A stretch of 64,000 nt of DNA, taken from contig JBEKMN010000012.1 in assembly GCA_050008495.1 (NCBI GenBank), positions 8,557 through 72,556 of the forward strand, written 5' to 3'. The position numbers were made by a program, and so were the translations under genes. The first letter of the stretch is position 1. Every line of letters begins with the position of its first letter. The notes under the pieces are model-generated. The model made no database searches. It was not told the origin of the DNA and saw nothing but the letters and a program-made list of their open reading frames with translations. The DNA comes from CAVROP01 sp050008495 (GTDB taxonomy: Bacteria > Acidobacteriota > Terriglobia > UBA7540). This document shows positions 33,838-42,757 of this stretch, piece by piece.

Positions 33838-34024
33838 GGGCACCTCTATGCCGCAAACGAATTCAATCGCGCACACTATACTCCGCCTGCGAAGCAGATG
33901 CAAGGCATCGGATCGCCTGGCGTCTTACCGCAGAGTCGCGGAGGCGCGGAGACAACTTCTCCTCTCTTCAATCCTCTGCGCCTCTGCGTCTCGGCGGTGC
34001 GGCGCCCGGAGAATAGCCGGCGGA

Positions 34025-37000
34025 TCAGTTCACCGTCAGAGTCAATTGAATCGTGTGGGTAAGCGTGGAAGTCGAGGCATCCGTCGCCGTGACGTCCACA
34101 GTGTAGGCCCCCGCCGGCGTCCCAGAAATGGGTGGCGAAGTCGTCAGGTGGTTTCCTCCTCCTCCGCAGGCGCTCCACAACATCACGACCAGCAGGCCTG
34201 CGCCCAGCAGCCACGCGGCGCGACGCTTCCTGGCTCCGGCTAGCGCCAGAACGCTCGTCAGCCAGAACAACGCATACAGCCAGAACATCCCTCGCAATCC
34301 TTTCATGCCGGGCGGCAGGAATCTGCCCTGCGGCGGGGCCAGCGACGGCGCCGTGGTCGAGATCGCCACCGCTACGGTCGCGGATGCCGTGCCGTTCAGC
34401 GTCACTGTGTTGGGTGTGAGCGTGCACGTGGATTCCGAGGGCGCGCCGGTGCACGTCAGGTTCACCGTCTGGGCGAACCCGTCTTCGGAGCCGACCGCGA
34501 GATTGTAATTTGCCGTCTGCCCCGCGCTCACCGTCTGGCTCGCAGTGGTGCTGGACAGCGCGAAGTCCATTCCAGTGCCCGAAAGCGGAATCGTCTGGGG
34601 GCTGTTGGCGGCGTTGTCCGTCAGCGTAATTGTCCCGCTTTGACTACCGGCGCCAAGGGGTGAGAAGTTGACGCTGATCGTGCAATTGGCGCCCGCCGAA
34701 AGCGAGGCCGGGCAAGTGTTTTTCTCGGCGAAACTGCCGGCGCGAGCGATGGTGAGGGGAGTGAGAGCCGCATTACCGGTGTTCGTCAGTGTGATTGTCT
34801 GTGGTCCGCTCTGGGTAGAAACCGTTTGTGACGGGAATGTCAGGCTCGTAGCGGAGAGGCCGACACCCGGCCCAAGCCCTGTGCCGCTCAGGGTCACCGT
34901 CTGGGGGCTGCTGCTGGCATTATCCGTGAGCGTAAGCGCGCCGCCTCGAGTCCCGGCGGTAGCAGGCGTGAAAGTAACACTGATGGTGCAATTGGCGTTG
35001 GGAGCTACTGACCCAGCGCATGTGTTGGTCTCGGCAAAGTCTCCGCTCACGCTGATCGTGAGAGGCGTCAATGCTCCATTGCCTGTATTGGTTACCGTAA
35101 TCGTCTGGGGGGCGCTCTGCGTCGAGAGTGCTTGCGCGGCGAAGGTCAGGCTCAATGCCGAGAGGCTGACCACGGGCGTGAGTCCCGTACCGCTGAGTGT
35201 TACCGATTGGGGGCTATTGTTGGCGTAGTCCGTGACTGTAAGTGTGCCGGTTTGAGGGCCGTATACCGTCGGTTGAAAACTGACGATGATCGCGCAACTG
35301 GCGCTGGCGGCAACGGCGGGCATGCAGTTGTTGCTTTCCGTCCAACCGCTCGAGATCGTCACGGTGCTAACAGTGAGCGGTATTGTATTGGGATTCGTGA
35401 GTGTCACGACCTGTGGAGAGCTCGGATTCCCCTCATCCTGATTGCCGAAGGCCAAACTTGCGGGATAGAGATTAGCGGCAGCCACCATTCCAACGCCGCT
35501 CAGCGCAATCGTTTCCGGGCTGCCCTCGCCCGTGTAGGTAATAGTCACAGTCCCGGATCTGGTGTCGGTTGTCGTAGGCGTGAACGTGATGTCAATCGTG
35601 CAAGCGGCTCCGCCAGTCACAGTCCCACCGCTATATGGACAAGAGGTGGCGGTGTTCACCAGCGCAAAGTCGCCGCTCGCGGCGATGCTGCTCAGGCTCA
35701 CCGAAGCACTGCTGAGGGGAGTCAGAGTCACACTTTTTTCCGGGCCGGTCGTGCCGCCCAGCACCGTCCCGAAATCGAGGCTTGTTGGGAGCAATGTCAC
35801 CGCCGGGGGCGGTGACATCATGACCACAAAGGCGCCGCCGTTGCCTGCTTGGATGGGGTTGACAGTCGGGAACCCGGTCCCGGTTCCTCCACCCACGTGG
35901 GCGTTGTCCGCCGAATCAACAGCAATGGCGTTGGCTTGAGCCAGGTAGTTTCCTCCAAGGTAAGTCGAGTAAGCCAAAGCCGAGCCCGCCGCGTTCAGGC
36001 ACGCCACAAACCCGGTATAGGGAAGGGTGGGCAAGGACACGCCTTTGTCATTGTTGCTAGCCTGTATCGCGTTGACCGTTGGGAAGTCACTGGACGCGGT
36101 TGTCCCAGCCACGTACGCAACGCCGCTGGAATCGATGGCGATGCCAAGTCCCCTGTCACCGCAGAGCATGAAGGTGCCAAGGTCATATGTACAACCACTG
36201 CCGCCCAAATAGGTGGAGTAGATGAGGGCCGATCCAGCCGAGTTCAGTTTGGAGACGAAGGCATTACTGTCGTCAAATTTCGACTGGTAGGTCTGGATCG
36301 GATTGACCGTGGGAAAATCGGGCGACCAAGTGGCCCCAGTCAAGTAGGCGTTGCCGGAGGAATCGACGGCGATGCCAAGTCCCTCGTCGCCGAGCGCCAG
36401 AAGGCCAGGGTTCGGACCACCACTACCGCCCAAGAAGGTGGAGTAGACGAGGGCCGAGCCCCCCGGGTTCAGTTTGGCGACAAAGGCATTAGTCTCGCCA
36501 TATTTCGACTGATAAGTCTGGATGGGGTTAACCGTAGGAAAATCGGGCGACGACGTGGCCCCGGTCAGGTAAGCGCTGCCCGACGAATCCACCGCGATTC
36601 CTGCGCCGTTGTCTCCATCGCTTCCGCCTAGATAGGTGGAATAGACTAGGGCAGAGCCGGACGGATTCAGCTTGCTGACAAAGGCGTTCTCATATCCTTT
36701 GAGGCTCGGCTGCAACGGGTTAGCCGTGGGAAAATCGGGCGACGACGCGGCCCCTGTCACGTAGGCGTTGCCGGAGGAATCGACGGCGATCCCCGTGGCC
36801 GTATCCTTGCCGCTGCTGCCTCCCAAGTAAGTGGAATAAACAAGGCTCGTGCCAGCGGGATTCAACTTGGTCACAAACGGATCGCAAGAACCCTTGAGGG
36901 TCGCTTGCAGCGGAAGCGCGGTGGGGAAATCGCTAGAACAGGTCTGGCCAGTCAGGTAGGCGCTCCCGGCCGAGTCCACCGCGATGGCATTGCCTGTATC

Positions 37001-38248
37001 GCCCCCACTTCCGCCCAGGTAAGTCGAGTAGACAAACGCAGTGCCAGTTGCGTTGAATTTAGTTACAAAGGCTGTGGTATCTGAGGATTTCTTGGTCGCC
37101 TGGAACGGGTTCACAGTTGGAAAGTTGTCCGAATAAGTCGTGCCTGTTACATAGGCGTCGCCGGAGGAATCGACTGCAATGCCGTTGGCTGAGTCACTAA
37201 CCCCACCAAGGCAGGTCGAATAGACGAGTTCGGGGTCAATCACCAAGGGCTTCGAGCGGTCGTAAGGGCCGACTGCAAGGCGAATGCGATTCTGCGCATC
37301 GAGAACGAAGCGGCCTTCGCGGAATTGCCGACGGGCGATTGTCGATTGTCGATTGACGACTTTTGATTTTCGTGTTTCGCTCGGAACTGTTAACTGTGGA
37401 CCGTCGACTGTCGACTGCTCTTGATAGACCTGTGGCTTATGGAATCGGATCTCGCCGCCTTTGGCTGAAATCACGAGGTCGCCGCCGCCGTCAATTCGTA
37501 GGGGCGACCCTTGTGGTCGCCCTTGGGCGGGCACAAGGCCCGCCCCTACGTCCAATGCGATCGCGCTCGGATCGGCGCCCGGCGCAACGATGAAGTCATA
37601 CTCGAGTTCCCCGCCCTGGTTGCCGTAGTATTCCAGGTCCACGCCGGGATAAACATCTCGATACCGCACCTTTGCATAGGTGGTCACATTCGTGCGCCAC
37701 TTCTTCGGATCGTTGCCGATGAAGTAATTCACCTTGCCGGGCAGTTCCTGCACTCCGGTGACAACGGCATTTTGATTTGCAGAGTCGAGCCTCAGCCGCA
37801 AAACGTCCGCTGTCCGTGGTCCGTTGTTCGTTGTCGGGCCCCCACTGAACATCGTAGAATCCCTGGCGCTCCCGGCTCCGAGCTTCCTGGTTCTGACCAC
37901 TGACAACGGACGACGGACGACGGACGTACTTTGCAGTTCCAACGTCGCCTCACGGCTGGTCAGGAACAGACCGTAGCCCCGTCCGCGCGAGAGAAACTTC
38001 ACCCCCGCTTCGGCCTGCCCCTGGTTCAACTCGAAGCTCAGCGGAAGCTTGCCGTAGCCCGCAACCAACCGGGGCCTGACCTGTGCAGAGGCAGGATTTC
38101 CGCCCTCTGCCGGCACCCTCTTTGGTGGTTGTAAGCTGCCATAAAAGCTGAATAATAAGGCTGCAAGAAATAGGCTCGACACACAACCGGCATAGATTGC
38201 GACCCGGGTGCTCACGGTCCGCATGTCAGGAAAGAGCGCAGGAAACAT
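34025..38248 (-). CDS. SBBP beta-propeller / choice-of-anchor D surface protein (intact paralog)
   Basis: The ATG at 38248 follows GGAGG; the longer reading to 38365 is rejected. The 1,407-residue protein has a signal-anchor (VAIYAGCVSSLFLAALLFSF), the ELNQGQAEAGVKFLSRGRGY domain, about ten SBBP repeats (YSTYLGGS..IAVDSSGNAYVTGAT), five to six choice-of-anchor D modules, and a C-terminal TM segment near LAGARKRRAAWLLGAGLLVV. Two long linkers are built from 7-bp arrays (37337-37417, 37803-37926), and one 52-bp palindromic element is inserted in frame. It is the full-length sister of the broken gene downstream, from a duplication that included about 60 bp of upstream DNA. Confidence 0.87.
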   Translation of the reverse strand: MFPALFPDMRTVSTRVAIYAGCVSSLFLAALLFSFYGSLQPPKRVPAEGGNPASAQVRPRLVAGYGKLPLSFELNQGQAEAGVKFLSRGRGYGLFLTSREATLELQSTSVVRRPLSVVRTRKLGAGSARDSTMFSGGPTTNNGPRTADVLRLRLDSANQNAVVTGVQELPGKVNYFIGNDPKKWRTNVTTYAKVRYRDVYPGVDLEYYGNQGGELEYDFIVAPGADPSAIALDVGAGLVPAQGRPQGSPLRIDGGGDLVISAKGGEIRFHKPQVYQEQSTVDGPQLTVPSETRKSKVVNRQSTIARRQFREGRFVLDAQNRIRLAVGPYDRSKPLVIDPELVYSTCLGGVSDSANGIAVDSSGDAYVTGTTYSDNFPTVNPFQATKKSSDTTAFVTKFNATGTAFVYSTYLGGSGGDTGNAIAVDSAGSAYLTGQTCSSDFPTALPLQATLKGSCDPFVTKLNPAGTSLVYSTYLGGSSGKDTATGIAVDSSGNAYVTGAASSPDFPTANPLQPSLKGYENAFVSKLNPSGSALVYSTYLGGSDGDNGAGIAVDSSGSAYLTGATSSPDFPTVNPIQTYQSKYGETNAFVAKLNPGGSALVYSTFLGGSGGPNPGLLALGDEGLGIAVDSSGNAYLTGATWSPDFPTVNPIQTYQSKFDDSNAFVSKLNSAGSALIYSTYLGGSGCTYDLGTFMLCGDRGLGIAIDSSGVAYVAGTTASSDFPTVNAIQASNNDKGVSLPTLPYTGFVACLNAAGSALAYSTYLGGNYLAQANAIAVDSADNAHVGGGTGTGFPTVNPIQAGNGGAFVVMMSPPPAVTLLPTSLDFGTVLGGTTGPEKSVTLTPLSSASVSLSSIAASGDFALVNTATSCPYSGGTVTGGAACTIDITFTPTTTDTRSGTVTITYTGEGSPETIALSGVGMVAAANLYPASLAFGNQDEGNPSSPQVVTLTNPNTIPLTVSTVTISSGWTESNNCMPAVAASASCAIIVSFQPTVYGPQTGTLTVTDYANNSPQSVTLSGTGLTPVVSLSALSLTFAAQALSTQSAPQTITVTNTGNGALTPLTISVSGDFAETNTCAGSVAPNANCTISVTFTPATAGTRGGALTLTDNASSSPQTVTLSGTGLGPGVGLSATSLTFPSQTVSTQSGPQTITLTNTGNAALTPLTIARAGSFAEKNTCPASLSAGANCTISVNFSPLGAGSQSGTITLTDNAANSPQTIPLSGTGMDFALSSTTASQTVSAGQTANYNLAVGSEDGFAQTVNLTCTGAPSESTCTLTPNTVTLNGTASATVAVAISTTAPSLAPPQGRFLPPGMKGLRGMFWLYALFWLTSVLALAGARKRRAAWLLGAGLLVVMLWSACGGGGNHLTTSPPISGTPAGAYTVDVTATDASTSTLTHTIQLTLTVN
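37337..37417. repeat. Paired 7-bp arrays in propeller copy 2, linker A
   Basis: GATTGTC GATTGTC GATTGAC at 37337-37357 and AACTGTT AACTGTG GACCGTC GACTGTC at 37385-37412, roughly inverted complements (GTCGA core). Both are translated. Confidence 0.7.
37498..37549. repeat. GTAGGGGC-type palindromic element inside propeller copy 2
   Basis: 52 bp with perfect GTAGGGGCG and CGCCCCTAC ends, translated in frame in the same position as in copy 1. The insertion therefore predates the gene duplication. Confidence 0.88.
37803..37926. repeat. Paired inverted 7-bp arrays in propeller copy 2, linker B
   Basis: The left arm (37804-37840) has GTCCGCT GTCCGTG GTCCGTT GTTCGTT. The right arm (37887-37926), on the other strand, has CGTCCGT CGTCCGT CGTCCGT TGTCAGT. 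About 28 of 37 positions agree. Located in the same linker as the frameshifted array of copy 1. Confidence 0.8.
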
Positions 38249-38476
38249 CGGCGCCTCCACGCTGCAACGGAATGTGACTATGCACAATATATCCCTCCGT
38301 CGAAGCGGATGCAAGGAGTCATATCCCGCTGTCCAGAATGTCGCTTCTGACCGAGTCGCGGCCAAACTTCTTGTCTCTTGACAAACACAGGGTTATAGGC
38401 TATGATATGGCCGTGGAGTTGGACCGGCGTCTTGTTGACTTCGTGGCAGAAAGGACAGACCGGCACAGCAGTACTC

Positions 38477-38648
38477 GGGGAACAAAGCGAGAATGTCTAT
38501 GAAAACAAAGGATCATGGGCTGGCGCAGACATTGCTTTTGAATGTCTGCGATGCGCAGGAGGCGCAGTTCGGTCAAATTATGTCACATGCCCTGACCTGT
38601 CCGTTCGGGACATCGCAGGCCCCACAATTCAGGGGTCTGCGCCAGCCC
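38477..38648. ncRNA. Multi-hairpin repeated element, copy 1 (RNA or MITE)
   Basis: A 35-bp leader (GGAACAAAGCGAGAATGTCT..) is followed by a 132-bp core bounded by GGGCTGGCGCAGAC (38517-38530) and its complement (38635-38648). Inside: GACATT..AATGTC (38528-38546), CTGCGATG (38546-38553) with CATCGCAG (38611-38618), TGCGC..GCGCA (38552-38566), TGTCC..GGACA (38598-38612) and CCCC..GGGG (38620-38635). This is a branched fold that could be a small RNA or a non-autonomous mobile element. Function unknown; strand undetermined. Confidence 0.55.
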
Positions 38649-38664
38649 GGCCTCACCAAAACTC

Positions 38665-38702
38665 GGGGAACAAAGCGAGAATGTCTATGAAAACAAAGGA
38701 TG
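38665..38702. repeat. Leader-only partial copy of the multi-hairpin element
   Basis: Repeats the GGGGAACAAAGCGAGAATGT..AACAAAGGA leader without the structured core. Confidence 0.8.
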
Positions 38703-38709
38703 AGGGCAA

Positions 38710-38850
38710 AAAGTAGAGGAGTCGAGGAGTTGAGGAGTTGAAGCGTTCCGCGGCAGAAGGCAGGAGGCGGTACAAAGTCCCAGTCAGAGTTCGTGTAACG
38801 GTCGTTGGCTTCTCGACTCCTCAAGTTCTCAACTTCTCGACTCCGAAAAT
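38710..38850. repeat. Paired inverted 8-bp arrays
   Basis: The left arm GAGGAGTC GAGGAGTT GAGGAGTT (about 38715-38740) faces CTTCTCGACTCCTCAAGTTC-type units (38811-38845). The arms agree at about 22 of 26 positions. The core is about 70 bp. Confidence 0.75.
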
Positions 38851-38852
38851 CA

Positions 38853-39021
38853 GGGAACAAAGCGAGAATGTCTATGAAAACAAAGGATCGTGGGCTGGCG
38901 CAGACATTGCTTCTGAATGTCTGCGATGCGCCGAGGGCGCAGTTAGGACAAAATGTCCACTTGTCCTGACCTGCCCCGTCGGGACATCGCAAACCCCACA
39001 AGTCGGGGTCTGCGCCAACCG
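38853..39021. ncRNA. Multi-hairpin repeated element, copy 2
   Basis: Same leader and core as copy 1 (core 38892-39021). Differences mostly fall in loops or keep pairing: the inner stem is TGCGCC GAG GGCGCA here, extending the stem of copy 1, and GACATT..AATGTC keeps its arms while the loop changes. The outer right arm is slightly decayed (GTCTGCGCCAACC). Confidence 0.55.
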
Positions 39022-39022
39022 G

Positions 39023-39065
39023 CTGTCGTCTAGCTGAGAGCGGCTAGCTGATGGCCGACAGCTAC
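39023..39065. repeat. 7/14-bp period array at the FAH-gene stop codon
   Basis: On the minus strand AGCTGTC..AGCTAGC..AGCTAGA recurs every 14 bases with CTC/ATC variants between. The TAG stop of the gene at 39062 is its first unit. Confidence 0.7.
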
Positions 39066-40030
39066 TCATTCCCCACAACCGGGTTCGTGAGCGTTCCGAT
39101 GCTCTCGACGGTGATACTGACCGTATCGCCCGGATGGAGGTGAACCGGAGGTTTACGGTGGTGGCCTACCCCGCCCGGTGTCCCGGTGGAAAGCAGGTCG
39201 CCGGGTTCCCAGGTGAGCGATTGGGAAAGGTAGCTGACCAGAAACGGAATCTTGAAGATCAGGTCGTTGGTATTGGAATCCTGCATGGTCTGCCCGTTAA
39301 GGGTGAGCGAGATTCGCAGTGCGTGGGGGTCGGGAATCTCATCCTTGGTGACGATGCACGGGCCAAGGGGCGCGAAGGTATCGCAACTCTTCCCTCGGAA
39401 CCACTGCTTGTCGCCGATCTGAAGGTCGCGCGCGCTCACGTCATTGAGAATGGTGTAGCCGGCGATGTGCTCGAGGACCTTGTCTTCTGGTATCGCCTTC
39501 CCTCGCTTCCCGATCACGACCGCGAACTCCGCTTCAAAATCCACCTGGTGCGAGTTGGGCGGAAGGACGATGGGATCGCAGAGACCGCAGATGGTGTTAT
39601 CCGACTTGAGGAAGAAGATCGGCCGCGCGGGTGTTTGGATTCCCTGTTCGGCGCGGTGGGACTCGTAATTGAGCCCCACGCAGACGATCTTTCCGGGCCG
39701 CAGCAAGGGAGCGCGCAGGCGCACGTTTCCGAGCGGCGTGAAGAGGCCTCGAGGCAGACGCGCAGGTTCTGGAAACGCCGCCGCGGCGCCCAGGATTACC
39801 GCCAATCCCTGGCGCCACCCTTCCCCGCGCGCCAGCAGTTCGAGCATGTCGCGCGGCGCGACTCCCGGGGCCAATACCGTGTCGGCCGCCTCTTGCAGCT
39901 CAGGCCGCGTCTCGATGCCGAGCATGTTGCCTCGAAGCAAGCCGATGGCAAGCTCGAGGTCGATCACGGAATTGTCCCGCAAAGCCCCCAACCGGTCTTC
40001 ATCGCCGCTCGTGAAGGTCACTAGTTTCAT
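39062..40030 (-). CDS. Fumarylacetoacetate hydrolase (FAH) family protein
   Basis: 322 residues with the FAH fold: an N-terminal cap (MKLVTFTSGDEDRLGALRD), then the catalytic C-terminal part with CVGLNYESHRAEQG, VDFEAEFAVVIG (metal-binding Glu residues), LNDVSARDLQ, KSCDTFAPLGPCIV and STGTPGGVG. Relatives cleave or hydrate beta-diketo acids (fumarylpyruvate, acylpyruvate, 2-keto-3-deoxy sugar acids). AAGGAG precedes the ATG. Its TAG stop lies in a tandem array. The same-strand ackA gene is upstream, separated by a paired-array element. Confidence 0.9.
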   Translation of the reverse strand: MKLVTFTSGDEDRLGALRDNSVIDLELAIGLLRGNMLGIETRPELQEAADTVLAPGVAPRDMLELLARGEGWRQGLAVILGAAAAFPEPARLPRGLFTPLGNVRLRAPLLRPGKIVCVGLNYESHRAEQGIQTPARPIFFLKSDNTICGLCDPIVLPPNSHQVDFEAEFAVVIGKRGKAIPEDKVLEHIAGYTILNDVSARDLQIGDKQWFRGKSCDTFAPLGPCIVTKDEIPDPHALRISLTLNGQTMQDSNTNDLIFKIPFLVSYLSQSLTWEPGDLLSTGTPGGVGHHRKPPVHLHPGDTVSITVESIGTLTNPVVGNE

Positions 40031-40046
40031 TGAGTCTCCTTAACGC

Positions 40047-40252
40047 AGTAGGCAGTAGGCAGTCGGCAGAAAGCCGAATCTCCTGGGAGGCGGGCAGAAG
40101 GCTGAGCGTACGCAGACGGCAGAAAGTCTCCGGCAGGCAGTGATTGCCCTATCCAAGAGATGCGCGTGTCATAAAGCGCTCCACCGACTGGCAACTGCCT
40201 CTTGCCCACAGTTGACTGCCAGTTGCCGACTGCCGACTGCCTACTGCCTACT
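40047..40252. repeat. Paired inverted 7-bp arrays between ackA and the FAH gene
   Basis: Left arm 40047-40069, AGTAGGC AGTAGGC AGTCGGC AG, is a perfect 23-bp inverted repeat of the right arm 40230-40252. The right arm supplies the last codons and the TAG stop of ackA. The core of about 160 bp has no gene. Confidence 0.92.
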
Positions 40253-41452
40253 CCCCCCTGCCAGCACGCGCTCCGTTTCGCGCGCCACCACGATCTCCTC
40301 GTTGGTGTACACCACCAACACCGCCACGCCGGATGCTGGGCTCGAGATTATGCGATCGCCGCGCGCGGGCTGGCAGTTCACCTCTTCATCGAGGTGGATG
40401 CCGAGGAATTCCATACGCCGGCAAACTTCCTGCCGCACCCGCCAGGAGTTCTCACCGATGCCGCCCGCAAAGGCCACCGCGTTGAGCCCGCCCATGGCGG
40501 CGGCGAAAGCCCCTATGTATTTCTTAACCTGGTAGACGAGCACCTCCACCGCCAAGGCGCTCCGACGGTGGCCACTCGCTGCCGCTTCCTCGAGATCCCT
40601 CACGTCGCTGCTCAGCCCCGAGATGCCCAGCAGCCCCCCTTTCTTGCACAGGAGTTCAGCGATCTCGGCGGGCGTCAGCTTCTCCTTTTCCATGACGTGC
40701 AGAATGATGAAAGGGTCAAGATCGCCGCAACGTGTGGCGTGCTCGATTCCGGACTGAGCGGAGAAACCGAAACTCGTGTCGACGGACTTCCCTTCCTCGA
40801 CTGCGCAAATCGACGAACTGCCGCCCAGGTGGCACGAGACGAGCCGCAACTCGGACGCGGGACGGCCCAACATCTCCGCGACGCGGCGCGCCACATATCT
40901 GTGAGAGGAGCCATGAAAGCCGTAGCGGCGCACACCGTGCTTTTCCTGCCACTCGTAGGGGATACCGTAAGTGTAAGCCTTCTCCGGCAGGCTGGCGTGG
41001 AAACCCGTCTCGAAAACCGCCACCATCGGCACTCCGCGCAAAACCTCGCGAAAGATCTGCATGGCTTGGATGTAAATTGGGTTGTGAACGGGCGCCACGG
41101 GAACGAACTCCTGCATAGCAGCCAGTAACTCGTCATCAACCAGGAAACTTCCGCAGTAGCGCGGGCCGCCATGCACGGCTTTGAACCCTACGGCCGCAAT
41201 CGCTCCCTTGGCCCCGGCAGACGAGTGGCGTTGAGCGAGCTTGTCAATCAGGAATTTGATCGCCGCCCGGTGGTCGGGGATCGCCGCCGCCTCTTTCAAT
41301 TCCCTTCCAGTCACGTCATCCCACCGGGTGATCGGAGACTCTGCGCTTCCGATGCGCTCGATCTTGCCGCGCGCCAGAACCTTTTCGCCCTCGGTTTCAA
41401 TGAGCTGATATTTCAGCGACGTGGAACCAAGGTTTGGAACCAGAATCCGCAA
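40241..41452 (-). CDS. ackA: Acetate (or propionate/butyrate) kinase
   Basis: The ASKHA-fold kinase makes ATP and acetate from acetyl-phosphate. Motifs: an N-terminal phosphate loop (ILVPNLGSTSLKYQLI), VFETGFHASLPEKAYTY, YGFHGSSHRYVARR, CHLGGSSSICAV and AFAGGIGENSWRVRQ. The loop has NLGSTS where typical enzymes have NCGSSS. The last codons (GGGSRQ) and stop lie inside a 7-bp array. It follows a phosphotransacylase-type gene on the same strand, so the pair would interconvert acyl-CoA, acyl-phosphate and acid. The acyl chain length is not certain. Confidence 0.92.
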   Translation of the reverse strand: MRILVPNLGSTSLKYQLIETEGEKVLARGKIERIGSAESPITRWDDVTGRELKEAAAIPDHRAAIKFLIDKLAQRHSSAGAKGAIAAVGFKAVHGGPRYCGSFLVDDELLAAMQEFVPVAPVHNPIYIQAMQIFREVLRGVPMVAVFETGFHASLPEKAYTYGIPYEWQEKHGVRRYGFHGSSHRYVARRVAEMLGRPASELRLVSCHLGGSSSICAVEEGKSVDTSFGFSAQSGIEHATRCGDLDPFIILHVMEKEKLTPAEIAELLCKKGGLLGISGLSSDVRDLEEAAASGHRRSALAVEVLVYQVKKYIGAFAAAMGGLNAVAFAGGIGENSWRVRQEVCRRMEFLGIHLDEEVNCQPARGDRIISSPASGVAVLVVYTNEEIVVARETERVLAGGSRQ

Positions 41453-41480
41453 GATAGAACCTCTCTGTGCCCAAAGCGCT

Positions 41481-41640
41481 TTGGAGTGCGGCAGCTTGCT
41501 GCCGCTCTGCCTCAGGCCGGCTTGCCGGCCGTCTGCCTGTGTAGCCGACGTTCAGGCCAGCACCTCGCAGGTCGACCCGAAGGTCAGTTCTACACGGCGC
41601 AGCTCGCGGGGAAAAGCGGCGGCAAGCCGCCGCACTCCAA
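41481..41640. repeat. MITE-like palindromic element (TTGGAGTGCGGC family), copy 2
   Basis: TTGGAGTGCGGCAGCTTGCT at 41481 and its complement-like end GCCGCCGCACTCCAA at 41640 enclose about 110 bp. It fills the gap between ackA and the transacylase gene. Confidence 0.85.
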
Positions 41641-41642
41641 AG

Positions 41643-42560
41643 CTACGATGTCTGGCGCTGATGGTGCATCAGTAGGAGCGCCAACGACATGGAATGGATC
41701 TTGGTCTCCGGCGGTTCCGCCCGCGAAAGCACGATCAGCGGCACGCGCGCCCCCACGATGATCCCGCCGGACTGGCCTCCGGCAAAGTAGGTAATCGCCC
41801 GATACAGGATATTCGCCGCTTCGATGTCCGGAGCGACCAAGACGTCAGTAGCCTCGACAACCGGGCTGGCAATGCCTTTGCGGTCCGCGGCAAAGCGGCT
41901 GAGGGGAACGTCCAGGGCCAGCGGGCCTTCCAGGTAAGCGCCCGTGATCTGTCCTCGGCGGTTCATCTGCACCAGCGCCGCCGCATCCACCGTTGCCGGC
42001 ATGGCCGGATTGACGAACTCCAGCGCCGCCAGCAGTACCACCTTAGGCTCCGCGATGCCCAGCGCGTGCGCCACTTCGATGGCGTTGCGGCAGATTTCCG
42101 CCTTGTTCTCCAGGGTGGGCGCAATGTTGATCGCCCCGTCGGTCATGACCATCAGGCGGGGAATTCGAGGCGTTTGGAAAACGATGACCTGGCTCAACTG
42201 TCTTCCGGCGCGCAAGCCGCGTTCTCTGTCCAGAACCCCCCGGATCAGGTTGGCCGTAGTCACCTTGCCCTTCATGAGCAGGTCGGCCCGGCCTTCTCGT
42301 ATCAGGTCGATCCCCTGGCGAATCGAGGCGTCTTCCCCGGAGGTCGCGATCAGCGACTCGGGACGCAACCTGTAGCCCACTTTGCGAGCGGCCTCTTCAA
42401 TTTTGGCGGGCTTGCCAATCAGCGTGGGCAGCGCCAGCCCCAGCGGCTCGGCTTGCGCCAAACTCTCCAACACGTCAGGATCGTGTCCTTCGATCACCGC
42501 GATTTTCGCCGGGCCAAGCTGCCGTGCGAGCGCAATCAGTTCCTCAAAGCTGTAGATCAT
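41643..42560 (-). CDS. Phosphate butyryl/acetyltransferase-family enzyme
   Basis: The ATG at 42560 (GGAGA upstream) gives 305 residues (IYSFEELIALARQLGPAKIAVI..). The Ptb-type layout has ADLLMKGKVTTANLIRGVLD, VMTDGAINIAPTLENK, GPLALDVPLSRFAADRKGI, SPVVEATDVLVAPDIEAANI and YFAGGQSGGIIVGARVPLIV. It transfers acyl groups between CoA and phosphate. With ackA downstream it forms a Pta/Ptb-Ack module for acid production or use. The length and motifs are closer to phosphate butyryltransferase than to Pta; substrate unproven. Confidence 0.87.
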   Translation of the reverse strand: MIYSFEELIALARQLGPAKIAVIEGHDPDVLESLAQAEPLGLALPTLIGKPAKIEEAARKVGYRLRPESLIATSGEDASIRQGIDLIREGRADLLMKGKVTTANLIRGVLDRERGLRAGRQLSQVIVFQTPRIPRLMVMTDGAINIAPTLENKAEICRNAIEVAHALGIAEPKVVLLAALEFVNPAMPATVDAAALVQMNRRGQITGAYLEGPLALDVPLSRFAADRKGIASPVVEATDVLVAPDIEAANILYRAITYFAGGQSGGIIVGARVPLIVLSRAEPPETKIHSMSLALLLMHHQRQTS

Positions 42561-42600
42561 CAGGGTGTCTCCGGATTGAGCAGCACCTGCTGCGACGCGT

Positions 42601-42721
42601 CCCCTCACCCCCAGCCCCTCTCCCCCAAGGGGGGGAGGGGAGACTCGGCCGCGGAGGGTAGCTGGCCCCGCTCGCCCCCTTGGGGGAGAGGGTGTCCGTC
42701 AGCAGACAGACGGGTGAGGGG
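42601..42721. repeat. C/G-rich palindromic dispersed element
   Basis: Ends CCCCTCACCC and GGGTGAGGGG are inverted repeats, with inner CCCCCAAGGGGGGGAG and CCCCCTTGGGGGAG hairpins. In one frame it encodes the well-known spurious peptide type PSPPWGRGAGGEG. Located between the Ptb-like and DRE-TIM genes. Confidence 0.85.
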
Positions 42722-42757
42722 GTGTCAGCGCCGCAAAGGGCCAAGGGCGCCAGCGTT

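Noticed and set aside
38402..39037. Plus-strand reading frames with Cys-rich peptides in the repeat region
   Set aside because: They are translations of the multi-hairpin repeat copies and share its leader; no ribosome-binding sites or independent conservation.
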